DNA of 19,307 nt from DATLXU01 sp035575515 (GTDB lineage Bacteria; Acidobacteriota; Blastocatellia; UBA7656): positions 1 to 19,307 of the forward strand of contig DATLXU010000090.1 of the NCBI GenBank assembly GCA_035575515.1. The letters run 5' to 3'. Numbering within the stretch: position 1 is the stretch's first letter; the number at the start of each line of letters is the position of its first letter. This document shows, in pieces, positions 1 through 7,476 of this stretch. The translations under genes were made by a program, and so were the position numbers. Under the pieces are notes generated by a model. It made no database searches, was not told the origin of the DNA, and worked only from the letters and a program-made list of their open reading frames with translations.

Positions 1-307
1 CAAGCTGGCCGCACGCGTTTGCCTCAGCTTCCCTGGATTTTCTGTTCGGAGTGAAAGTCTAAGCCAAGACTGTAGAGAATGTGACTGGCGATGAGAAGAT
101 GCTGCCTGCTGATTTAGCGCCTGACCCGCTAGACTCGCCTCCCAGAGTAGTCTCAGCCGACAGCAGTATTAGTTCGAGGCCGAAAGCCTATGGTACCGCA
201 ACTCGTGAAGTAGCCAGCGACGATGCGGGCCGGTCGGATAGTTTACGCTGAGTATAGCGCGACGGTTTGTAAGTCGGGTATTCTATTATCAGGAGAATTA
301 GCGAGCA
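1..307. other. Left-edge stretch without a supportable gene
   Basis: No convincing gene is visible on either strand. In plus frame 3 the reading runs from the window edge to a TAA at 60-62, then continues open and hydrophilic from 63 to a TGA at 249-251. This could be the decayed or disordered C-terminal end of an upstream gene, but no family is recognisable and no start codon has a ribosome binding site. The last part (about 280-307) is the leader of the next gene, with an AGGAG at 291-295. I saw no tRNA, rRNA or clear terminator here. Confidence 0.4.
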
Positions 308-1678
308 ATGCGGGCGAAGCTCAACAAATGGCACATCATTGTTGTCGTCGGGCTTGCAGCCCTGTGCCTCGTTGCGATTCTCATTTTGGTGAGCAGATCG
401 CGAAGCCCGAAAGAAGCAGTGATGCCGCCTCCGCCTACGATTGAGCCTGCGAAGATTGACCCCTGGAAAGAGGCCGCTGCCAAAGTCGAAGAAGATCGAG
501 GCGAGCCTGTGGGGCGCAAGGCTGAGGTTCAAACGCCTGACGAGTTGAAGCATTACAGCGACCGCCGCCGATTCCTCGCCGTTCAGGTCGCAGAAACGCG
601 CGAGCAGGAAATAGAACTGCCGCATGACTTCGCTGAGTTGATTGAATTGATCCGCAATCAGAACCTCGTCGAGATGGAGCCGCTCGGCGACGACTACATT
701 CTTTACGGCGTTGGCGTGAATGCGAGCGACGAGCCGTTCACGCATTTTGATCGCGCGTCGGGCGAAGAGATTCCGCTCTTTGCAAGCGATGAGGAGTTCA
801 AAGATGAATATGACAAACTCACGGATTCGATCAAAGAACCGCAATCGCGTATCGCCGCCATTGAAAGCGAGATTCGCAAACTCACAAAGCGCGACCGCTC
901 GCGGCGCAAATCGCTTGAATCTCAACTGGCAGAGCTTCGCCAAAGAATCCCGCTCGTTATAGCCCGAAGAAAGTTGCTCGAATCTTTTTACAAAAATGCT
1001 GAGCGGCGCAGGACGCTCGAAGATGAGTGGAGGTTGCTTTCCGATGCCGCGCGCGATTTCGGCGGCAAGTCTTACGACCTTGCGGACCCCGCAGCGCGCA
1101 AGCAGTTCAAAGTGAGATTGCTGTCTTTCATTCGCCCTGAAGCTCGCGACGTGCTGCTCGAAATCGCTCACGCATACAAAGAGAAGTTCAATCGTCCGCT
1201 GCCCATAACGTCGCTCGTGCGGCCTGAGCAATACCAGGCGCGATTGAGCAAGACGAATCCGAACGCCACGCGCAACGCTTCGCCTCCGCACGCTACCGGG
1301 TTGGCTTTCGATATTTTTTATTACTACATGACCGCGGCTGAGCAGGATTATCTGATGAGCGTGATTGCGAAGATGAAAGACGACGGGCGCGTTGAGGCTT
1401 TGAGAGAGAATCGCAATCACATTCACGTCTTCGCCTTCGTTGACGGCGAGCGGCCTGATGAAACTCTCATCGCTCAAGCGATAGGCGAATCCAACATGGG
1501 CAGCACATCGAAGCAATCCAAGAAGCAGGCGCGCAATGAAAAGAGCAGAAAGAGCCGGAAGGTTGCGCGAGCCACGAAGGGAAAGAAAGCGGATCGCAAG
1601 AGCAGCCTGGCGAAGGGGCGAGCGAAGCGGGGCAAGCCCGTTGCGCAATCGCGCGGCAGTCGCGGGAAGCGGAATTAG
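308..1678 (+). CDS. DUF5715-type M15-like membrane-anchored putative peptidase
   Basis: The 456-residue protein starts with a short basic N-terminus and one hydrophobic segment (about residues 9-30). A single anchor with the rest outside the cytoplasm is therefore predicted. The middle (about 165-260) is charged and helix-rich, probably coiled coil. The C-terminal domain carries HATGLAFD (H328, D335) and NHIHVF (H371, H373), arranged like the zinc ligands of M15 D-Ala-D-Ala peptidases (H-x(6)-D and a terminal HxH). I recognise it as the DUF5715 type. A peptidoglycan-hydrolase role follows from the fold resemblance and is not demonstrated. The last ~70 residues are an extremely Lys/Arg/Ser-rich tail, likely disordered, which could bind anionic envelope polymers. 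The ATG at 308 has AGGAG 12 nt upstream, a rather long spacing. tlyA follows after 91 nt. Confidence 0.75.
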   Translation: MRAKLNKWHIIVVVGLAALCLVAILILVSRSRSPKEAVMPPPPTIEPAKIDPWKEAAAKVEEDRGEPVGRKAEVQTPDELKHYSDRRRFLAVQVAETREQEIELPHDFAELIELIRNQNLVEMEPLGDDYILYGVGVNASDEPFTHFDRASGEEIPLFASDEEFKDEYDKLTDSIKEPQSRIAAIESEIRKLTKRDRSRRKSLESQLAELRQRIPLVIARRKLLESFYKNAERRRTLEDEWRLLSDAARDFGGKSYDLADPAARKQFKVRLLSFIRPEARDVLLEIAHAYKEKFNRPLPITSLVRPEQYQARLSKTNPNATRNASPPHATGLAFDIFYYYMTAAEQDYLMSVIAKMKDDGRVEALRENRNHIHVFAFVDGERPDETLIAQAIGESNMGSTSKQSKKQARNEKSRKSRKVARATKGKKADRKSSLAKGRAKRGKPVAQSRGSRGKRN

Positions 1679-1687
1679 CTTGCGGAA

Positions 1688-1764
1688 TGCGGATTTGAGA
1701 TTTCAAATCTTGAATCTTAAATCGGCTCTCATTCCCAGAATCGCAGCGCGAAATTCAATCCGCA
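1688..1764. repeat. Intergenic inverted-repeat element (GATTTGA type)
   Basis: The spacer between the DUF5715 gene and tlyA is bounded by TGCGGATT (1688-1695) and its exact inverse AATCCGCA (1757-1764). Inside the left half is a perfect 7-bp hairpin, GATTTGA-GATT-TCAAATC (1692-1709). It is followed by further variants of the same word (TTGAATC, TTAAATC). The element is about 77 bp and encodes nothing. It resembles the simple degenerate words I know from intergenic DNA of several environmental phyla. Its copy number cannot be judged from one window. Confidence 0.5.
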
Positions 1765-1769
1765 ATCGT

Positions 1770-2555
1770 ATGAAGGAGCGCGTTGATAAAATCCTTGTCG
1801 AGCGTGGGCTTGCCGAGTCGCGCACGCGGGCGCAGGCCATGATACTTGCGGGCCAGGTGCTCGTCGCCGACCAGCGCGTCGACAAGCCCGGCCAGATGAT
1901 TGATGCGAGCGCAGAGATTCGCATCAAGGGCGAAACGCTCTGGTATGTGAGCCGCGGCGGGTTGAAGTTAGAAGCCGCGCTCAGAGAGTTCAACATCAAT
2001 CCCGAAGGCAAAAACTGTCTCGATGTCGGAGCCTCAACCGGCGGCTTTACGGATTGCCTGCTGCAACACGGCGCGGCGCGCGTGTGGGCCGTTGACGTCG
2101 GGCATAACCAGTTGGCGTGGCGCATCAGGCAAGACCCACGCGTCGAAGTTCGTGAAGGCGTGAATGCGCGCAACCTCGATGCTGAACAGTTCCCCGTTCT
2201 TTTTGATCTTGCGACGATTGACGTTTCATTTATCTCGCTTAAATTAATTCTGCCTGCCGTGCGCCGATGCCTCAACGAATCGGCTGATGCGGTTGCGCTC
2301 ATCAAGCCGCAGTTTGAAGTAGGACGAGGAGAAGTCGGACGCGGCGGCATTGTGACTGATCCAGTGAAGCACCGGCGCGTGCTTGCCGAAATAGTAAAGG
2401 CGGCCAGTGGCGTCAAACTCGCGGCAGTCGGATTGATCGAATCTCCTATTCTTGGCGCGGAGGGCAACCGCGAGTTTCTCATACACCTCAGATGCAACGC
2501 CGATGAAGCGAATGAGCGCCCAATTTATGAGCGAATAAAGAATCTCACCGAATAG
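1770..2555 (+). CDS. tlyA: TlyA family rRNA (cytidine-2'-O)-methyltransferase
   Basis: The 261-residue protein fits the TlyA/YqxC family. An N-terminal S4 RNA-binding domain (about residues 1-60, beginning MKERVDKILVERGL) precedes an FtsJ-like Rossmann methyltransferase. The SAM-binding signature DVGASTGGFTDCLL lies at about 88-101, followed by AVDVGHNQL. Family members 2'-O-methylate cytidines in 16S and/or 23S rRNA and are often annotated as haemolysins, a label that is probably indirect. IDVSFISL and IKPQFEVGRGEVGRGG supply the later catalytic blocks. I chose the ATG at 1770 because it coincides with the start of the S4 domain; the longer open frame upstream runs back through the preceding gene and a repeat element. 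No good Shine-Dalgarno lies upstream. The AAGGAG falls inside codons 2-3, so initiation is unusual. Confidence 0.93.
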   Translation: MKERVDKILVERGLAESRTRAQAMILAGQVLVADQRVDKPGQMIDASAEIRIKGETLWYVSRGGLKLEAALREFNINPEGKNCLDVGASTGGFTDCLLQHGAARVWAVDVGHNQLAWRIRQDPRVEVREGVNARNLDAEQFPVLFDLATIDVSFISLKLILPAVRRCLNESADAVALIKPQFEVGRGEVGRGGIVTDPVKHRRVLAEIVKAASGVKLAAVGLIESPILGAEGNREFLIHLRCNADEANERPIYERIKNLTE

Positions 2556-2622
2556 AAACTGTAACGGGCAGCATCCTGAAACGCGGGCTGTTATTTTGCT
2601 CTCCTAGATTTTATTTTTTTGA

Positions 2623-2651
2623 TTGACACTGTTTGCCGTCTATCTTAGTAT
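2623..2651 (+). promoter_or_regulatory. Strong sigma70-type promoter
   Basis: A perfect -35 TTGACA (2623-2628) is separated by exactly 17 bp from TAGTAT (2646-2651; five of six match TATAAT), in an AT-rich setting. The predicted transcript starts near 2658 and would carry a leader of about 200 nt before the metalloprotease ATG at 2862. This is the best consensus promoter in the window. Confidence 0.75.
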
Positions 2652-2657
2652 CTCGGC

Positions 2658-2861
2658 TGGCTGGTTGTCCCCGCAGAGTTCTTGGTTGCCCTCGAAGGCG
2701 ACAAACGAAAAGCCATTAAACGAACAAGGGGATTGCGGTTGCAGCAGCTTTGCGCTGCAAGCTCTTATTAACAAATAACTGCCGAAGGTGGAGGCAGGCG
2801 CGAAAACATCTCCTTCACACAACCCTGCCCCGCTTTCAAATCGGCTCCGGAGGTAACTTTC
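2658..2861 (+). promoter_or_regulatory. Long 5' leader with hairpin, unknown function
   Basis: The predicted untranslated leader of the metalloprotease contains a perfect 7-bp hairpin, TTGCAGC with GCTGCAA, around 2738-2759, followed by an A/T-rich single-stranded stretch. It ends in an excellent ribosome binding site, GGAGGT at 2849-2854, seven bases before the ATG. I tested it by eye against the c-di-GMP, TPP, cobalamin and fluoride riboswitch consensus cores and found no match. It may simply be a stabilising leader. Confidence 0.4.
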
Positions 2862-4622
2862 ATGAATTCTCTCTCACACCAGTTCAAACGATTGCTTGCA
2901 ATTTCAGTGATGGCCATTCTTGCCGCCGGTTTTTGGCCCCAGCCCGGCAGGTTCGCGGCGCAGGCCGGATCAAACAGCATTCAAGGTGTTCAATCCTGGA
3001 CGGCGCTGGATGAATCGAGCGACTTTATCATTGAAGCGAGCGACGAAGGAGCAAGCTGCCGCGAAGCGAGCGTTGAAGAATCGAGGTATTTCAACGAGCG
3101 CGACCCGAATCTGATTCTTCGCCCGATTAACGACTTTCGACTGCAAGATGACGGAGGGTTGCAAATCACGCTGCGCAGCACGGCTCAACTCGACAGCTTC
3201 CCTGATGCAAAAGCAGCTTTTTTAAGAGCCGCCGCGAGGTGGCAATCGCTCATCCAATCGCCCATATCAATCATTATTGACGTTGACTTCGGTCCCACGC
3301 GCTTCGGCCAGGCTTACCCCGAAGGCGTTCTTGGCTCGACGAGCACCCAGACGCTGTTCAATTCGTCTGGCTATGTAAGTCTGCGCAGCCGCTTGATTGC
3401 TGCGGCGACCGATACTCAAAAGAGTTCGCTTTACAATTCGCTGCCCAGCCCGAGCATGGCGACAGACATCGGCTCGACACAGACGATGGGCGTCCCTTCG
3501 GCAACTCTGCGCATGATAGGAGAGATTCCTGCTGTGGCGAATCCATCGGCTGAGCCGGGCTTCGGTCCCGTGCCTTCGATAGGATTCAACTCGGCGTTTG
3601 CTTTCGACTTCGATCCGAGCAATGGCATTGATTCAGACAAGATTGATTTTGATGCCGTGGCGACACACGAGATAGGCCACGCGCTCGGATTCACGTCGCG
3701 CGTCGGCAGCGGCCTTTCTCTTTCTGTGTGGGATTTCTTCCGCTTCAGGCCGGGCATAGCTCTGGATGGTTTCACAAACACGCAACGCGTGCTGTCAGTC
3801 GGTGGCGATCACGTGTTTTTCGCCGGAGCACAGTCGCTTGCGCTATCAACCGGAGGGCCGTCCGGAAGCGGAGGCGACGGGCGACAGGCGAGCCACTGGA
3901 AAGACGATTCGCTGTCGGGCCAGTACATAGGCATTATGGACCCGTCTCTTGGGCGAGGCTTTCGCGCAACGATCACCCCGAATGATCTGGCGGTGCTTGA
4001 CGCGATGGGCTACAGGATAAATGCGACAGGCCCGCCTCCGCCGCCCGAAGGCGGCAACAACCCGCCAGTCATCAATTCAGTTACAGGAGGACTGAGCGGC
4101 AACACGCTCACGCTTATGGTCAATGCGGCTGACCCGGACGGCGACCTCGCGCAGGCACAAGTCTCTTTGCTCGACGGATCGAACAATGTGTTGACGCAAT
4201 TTCAACCCGTCACGCTGGTTAATGACCCATCACCAACGCGCACGCTTACGCTGACCGTGACGAGCATGAATCAATTTCCTGCCGCGCTGAAAGCAAGTGT
4301 CGCGCTCACTGACAGCCGCACCAATCGCAGCGGCGCTTCGACCCTCGACTTCAGCCTGGCTGATGCGGGCGGGCCGAATATGAGAAGCGCGAGCTACGAT
4401 GGCTCAAGCTCGATGACGATAAAGGGATCGTTCAGCGGCACGCTTCAGCTTGAGATAAACGGAGTCATTGTCGCGCCGCCCCTCCGCATTAAGGTCAAGG
4501 GCGGAGGCGCTAAGCTGAAGATCGCAGGCGCGCCGAGCGAGCTTAACCTGCACGCGGGAGCTAACCGCGTCCGCGTCCTGAGCAATTCCTTGCGGTCGAA
4601 CATAATCGTTCTGACGCTTTGA
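2862..4622 (+). CDS. Secreted HEIGH-type zinc metalloprotease with C-terminal Ig-like region
   Basis: The 586-residue protein has a classical signal peptide (basic start, hydrophobic core about 11-23, likely cleavage near residue 34). A central domain contains ATHEIGHALGF, with zinc ligands H269 and H273 and catalytic E270. The sequence around it and the downstream SHWKDDS...IMDPSL and LDAMGY blocks match a secreted metalloprotease family that I recall as NF038122 (the name is from memory). At the position where metzincins put the third ligand (HExxHxxGxxH/D) there is S279, so the third ligand must come from elsewhere or the fold is not a classical metzincin. A Pro-rich linker (about 388-398) leads to about 190 residues of beta-rich, Ig/cadherin-like sequence that probably binds a surface partner. 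It has its own strong promoter and a downstream hairpin, so it looks monocistronic. The substrate is unknown. Confidence 0.8.
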   Translation: MNSLSHQFKRLLAISVMAILAAGFWPQPGRFAAQAGSNSIQGVQSWTALDESSDFIIEASDEGASCREASVEESRYFNERDPNLILRPINDFRLQDDGGLQITLRSTAQLDSFPDAKAAFLRAAARWQSLIQSPISIIIDVDFGPTRFGQAYPEGVLGSTSTQTLFNSSGYVSLRSRLIAAATDTQKSSLYNSLPSPSMATDIGSTQTMGVPSATLRMIGEIPAVANPSAEPGFGPVPSIGFNSAFAFDFDPSNGIDSDKIDFDAVATHEIGHALGFTSRVGSGLSLSVWDFFRFRPGIALDGFTNTQRVLSVGGDHVFFAGAQSLALSTGGPSGSGGDGRQASHWKDDSLSGQYIGIMDPSLGRGFRATITPNDLAVLDAMGYRINATGPPPPPEGGNNPPVINSVTGGLSGNTLTLMVNAADPDGDLAQAQVSLLDGSNNVLTQFQPVTLVNDPSPTRTLTLTVTSMNQFPAALKASVALTDSRTNRSGASTLDFSLADAGGPNMRSASYDGSSSMTIKGSFSGTLQLEINGVIVAPPLRIKVKGGGAKLKIAGAPSELNLHAGANRVRVLSNSLRSNIIVLTL

Positions 4623-4636
4623 TCGGCCCTGCCCTT

Positions 4637-4688
4637 GAAGCGGCGCTGAGGACTGGCTCGACCCATCCTCAGTCCTCATCGCCGCTTC
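4637..4688 (+). terminator. Long hairpin after the metalloprotease gene
   Basis: Starting 15 nt after the stop codon, the arms GAAGCGGCG-c-TGAGGACTG and CAGTCCTCA-t-CGCCGCTTC form a stem of about 18 bp with one mismatch and a 14-nt loop. There is no T-run. A C/T-rich tract follows. It may be a terminator-like or 3'-end-stabilising structure. Confidence 0.55.
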
Positions 4689-4768
4689 CTCCCTTCGCGT
4701 CTGCTCTGACTCTGATCAAAGCTATCCTCTAATCATCGAATTCCATGCTAATGTTTTTGGTCACGGCG

Positions 4769-4794
4769 CGCAGCCTGCGTTCGGGCAGGCTGCG
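4769..4794 (+). repeat. Perfect 10-bp hairpin upstream of the FHA-protease gene
   Basis: CGCAGCCTGC (4769-4778) and GCAGGCTGCG (4785-4794) form a perfect stem around a GTTCGG loop. It lies 35 nt before the ATG at 4830. It could be a leader hairpin controlling the FHA-protease mRNA or a second terminator element of the preceding unit. Confidence 0.5.
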
Positions 4795-4829
4795 GCAAAT
4801 TGTCGAGAATTAGGATTGAGATTTTTTCG

Positions 4830-6020
4830 ATGCCTGTTACGTTCACGCATCTGATGGGCCCGCGCAAAGGGCGGCAGGAAAAATTCGATAGCAGCAGGAT
4901 CACAATTGGCCGCGCGACTGACAACGCGCTGCGGTTCGGCGACGAAGCCCGCCGCGTCTCTTCACATCACGCGGAAATCATACGGCGCGGCGATGGTTAC
5001 ATCCTGCGCGATCTCGGCTCGACCAACGGCACTATGATTAATGGCCGTCGCGTTATTGTGAGCGAACTGAACAACGACGACCTGATTGAGTTCGGAGCGG
5101 GCGGTCCGCTCGTTCGATTCGCAATCGAAAGCGGCGAAGAGGCGACAGAGCGGGCCGCAGTGAAAGAGCAGTTGCCTGCCTCGAATGCTTCTATCGGTTC
5201 AGCCAAATCGAGCAGCAACGCTGTTGTGACACGCTCCGCGCGGAGCCGCAGGGCAAACGCCGCCTTGATTGCGGCGGTCGTGGCGGCGATGCTCTTAGGA
5301 GCTTTCGGTGGAATCGTTTTGTCGTCGCGGCTTCGATCAAACGAAAATCAACTGAAGAGCTTCTCTGAGATTGCGGAACTCAACAGCCCTGCTGTCGTCT
5401 TCATCCGTGTCGAATACGAACTTATAGGCAACGACGGGCGAGCGATTGCAATGACGCCGCGCACGGGCTCTGGCTTTGTCATTTCATCGAGCGGGCTTGT
5501 CGTGACTAATCGTCATCTCGTTCGAGATTGGGAATATCGCGCCGCGACTGCAAACGCAACGGGCCGCACGACGAAGATTGAAGTGATTTTCCCGCACCAG
5601 AGCCGAGCCGCAGCGGTGCAGGCTCAAATTGAAAAGCTATCGGCAAGCAGAGACACTGACGTTGCGATACTGAAGATTAATCCTGACGCCATCCCTGTTG
5701 TGCATGGCGTTGAGGCGAATCTGAATCAAGTGAATCAGGGTGACGAGGTCGCCGTGATAGGGTATCCTCTTGGGTTCGAGCTGCTCGATCTGACGAACGA
5801 CGAGCGGGTTGCGCCGTCGCTTTCGACGGGCGTTGTGAGCCGCATCGGACAGGATTTCATTCAGTTGCAACTTCGCGCCTATCAAGGCACGAGCGGCGGG
5901 CCAGTGCTCAATCGCAAAGGCGAGGTCATCGCCATCATCACTGCAAACGTAGGCAACGCGCAGGAGATAACGTTGGCCACGCCAATCGCCGCGGCTATGA
6001 ATTTGGTTCGGGATAATTAA
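4830..6020 (+). CDS. FHA domain - transmembrane - trypsin-like serine protease fusion
   Basis: The protein has 396 residues in three parts. An FHA phosphothreonine-binding domain (about 1-100) carries the signatures ITIGRATDN, RRVSSHHAEI and LRDLGSTNGTMING. A linker is followed by one membrane helix (about 142-166). An HtrA/trypsin-like (S1C-type) protease domain then carries the complete triad: H229 in TNRHLV, D277 in DTDVAIL and S355 in GTSGGPV. There is no PDZ domain, which a DegP/DegS protein would have. The topology implied is FHA in the cytoplasm and protease in the periplasm. That would let a Ser/Thr kinase signal be coupled to envelope proteolysis (inference). I preferred the ATG at 4830 over an in-frame TTG at 4800, because that TTG is immediately after a hairpin and adds residues before the FHA fold. 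The R-M cassette begins 22 nt downstream. Confidence 0.87.
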   Translation: MPVTFTHLMGPRKGRQEKFDSSRITIGRATDNALRFGDEARRVSSHHAEIIRRGDGYILRDLGSTNGTMINGRRVIVSELNNDDLIEFGAGGPLVRFAIESGEEATERAAVKEQLPASNASIGSAKSSSNAVVTRSARSRRANAALIAAVVAAMLLGAFGGIVLSSRLRSNENQLKSFSEIAELNSPAVVFIRVEYELIGNDGRAIAMTPRTGSGFVISSSGLVVTNRHLVRDWEYRAATANATGRTTKIEVIFPHQSRAAAVQAQIEKLSASRDTDVAILKINPDAIPVVHGVEANLNQVNQGDEVAVIGYPLGFELLDLTNDERVAPSLSTGVVSRIGQDFIQLQLRAYQGTSGGPVLNRKGEVIAIITANVGNAQEITLATPIAAAMNLVRDN

Positions 6021-6042
6021 AGGTAAACGAGGTAAGAGCGCC

Positions 6043-7476
6043 TTGCTTGTTTTAACAAAGGGAACGAAAATCAAATCATCAACACCTGAAGAGGCAATGG
6101 CAGAGATTGAACGCCTTGACCGAAAACTATACCGGCACTTTGAGGACAAGTTCTCGGTTCACTCATATCTGACGCGATCACTCGTCAGCTTTCAAGCAAA
6201 CAAGGCCAGAGCCTTTTATCGCTGGTACAAGTACAAAGAGGCTTTTTCCGCTTCTTTGATTGAGTTCCTGTTTCACGAGTACAGAATAACGTCAGGCAAA
6301 ATCTTAGACCCATTTGCAGGGAGTGGTACGGCCCTCTTTGTCGCCGCCTCTATGGGCATAGATACCGAAGGCATCGAGCTTCTGCCTATCGGCCAGCAGA
6401 TTATCAAAACACGAATGACGCTTGAATCGGAGTTTGGAATTGATGACTTCGCTGCGGTAGAACGCTGGCTGGCGACACGCCCCTGGTCGCGCGGGCGGGC
6501 AAGCGAGCAATTGCCTGAGTTGCGAATAACGAAAGGCGCCTACCCGGAACCAACGCGCGAATCAATCGAGAAGTATATGGCGGCGTGCGGAGGTGAAAAT
6601 CAACGAGTTCAATCTGTTCTGCGTTTTGCTTTGCTCTGCGTTCTGGAGCAGATAAGCTACACTCGCAAAGACGGCCAATACCTGCGATGGGACTGCCGCT
6701 CCGGGCGACGACAGGGAGCGAAGAAGTTTGATAAGGGGCCGATACTCGATTTCGATAAAGCTATCTCCGCCAAGTTGCATGAGATTCTTTTCGACCTGCG
6801 AAACATAAGAGAGCAGCGGGGATTATTTCTAGTCGAGATTCCCAGAGGGGAGATCAGCCTGCGCGAGGGTTCGTGCCTCGATGTGATGCCGAGCCTCTCT
6901 GAAAATTTTTATGACGCCATAATAACTTCGCCTCCGTATTGCAATCGCTATGACTACACGCGCACCTATGCTTTGGAGTTGGCGCTGCTTGGCATAAACG
7001 AGAAGGAGTTGATTAATCTGAGGCAACAAATGCTGAGTTGCACCGTCGAAAATCGCGCCAAAAATCTGCTAAAGATTAATCCGCAATGGGACAAGGCTGT
7101 GGCTGCCGCCGACAGTCAGGAGCTATTGCAGGCGATTCTGAAATACTTAGACGATCAGAAAGCTCGCGGAGAATTGAACAATGACGGCATTCCCAGAATG
7201 GTTCGAGGCTACTTTTATGAGATGGCGTGTGTAATCGCGGAATGCTTGCGAGTATTGAAACCGGAAGCTCCTTTGTTCATGGTCAATGACAATGTGCGCT
7301 ATGCCGGCGCGAGCATTTCGGTGGATATGATTCTTTCCAGTATAGCTGAGAAGATTGGCTTTCGCGTGGAGAGCATACTGGTCTTGCCCAACGGCAAAGG
7401 CAACAGCAGCCAGCAGATGGGAGAGCACGGGCGCGAGCCGCTCAGAAAGTGTGTTTACGTTTGGAGAAAACCGTAA
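6043..7476 (+). CDS. AvaI/BsoBI-type DNA (cytosine-N4) methyltransferase
   Basis: The 477-residue SAM-dependent DNA methyltransferase has the SAM-binding motif I DPFAGSGT at residues 89-96. The catalytic motif IV TSPPY lies at 295-299; the S/T-P-P-Y form is typical of N4-cytosine enzymes, while D/N-P-P-Y is typical of N6-adenine. About 200 residues between them probably hold the target-recognition region. It should protect CYCGRG sites, because the gene immediately downstream is an AvaI/BsoBI-like endonuclease (inference from pairing). I chose the TTG at 6043 because GAGG (6029-6032) is well placed. The first in-frame ATG (6097) has a purine tract only two bases away. The gene looks intact and is visibly more AT-rich than its flanks. 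Its stop overlaps the start of the endonuclease (TAATG), so the two are translationally coupled. Confidence 0.88.
   Translation: MLVLTKGTKIKSSTPEEAMAEIERLDRKLYRHFEDKFSVHSYLTRSLVSFQANKARAFYRWYKYKEAFSASLIEFLFHEYRITSGKILDPFAGSGTALFVAASMGIDTEGIELLPIGQQIIKTRMTLESEFGIDDFAAVERWLATRPWSRGRASEQLPELRITKGAYPEPTRESIEKYMAACGGENQRVQSVLRFALLCVLEQISYTRKDGQYLRWDCRSGRRQGAKKFDKGPILDFDKAISAKLHEILFDLRNIREQRGLFLVEIPRGEISLREGSCLDVMPSLSENFYDAIITSPPYCNRYDYTRTYALELALLGINEKELINLRQQMLSCTVENRAKNLLKINPQWDKAVAAADSQELLQAILKYLDDQKARGELNNDGIPRMVRGYFYEMACVIAECLRVLKPEAPLFMVNDNVRYAGASISVDMILSSIAEKIGFRVESILVLPNGKGNSSQQMGEHGREPLRKCVYVWRKP

Noticed and set aside
188..1648. A 486-codon open frame on the minus strand
   Set aside because: It lies antisense to the DUF5715-type gene. 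Its translation has no domain, is Arg/Leu-rich in the way shadow frames are, and the plus-strand protein has recognisable motifs.
1703..2497. A 264-codon minus-strand open frame
   Set aside because: It is the antisense shadow of tlyA, whose S4 and SAM motifs are clear.
2658..2861. c-di-GMP-I riboswitch in the metalloprotease leader
   Set aside because: The GGCAAACC/GAAA tetraloop arrangement and the GACGCAAAGC core are missing.
6097..7476. Methyltransferase starting at ATG 6097
   Set aside because: The purine tract there is only two bases from the ATG, while TTG 6043 has a well-spaced GAGG. Both remain possible without homologue alignment.
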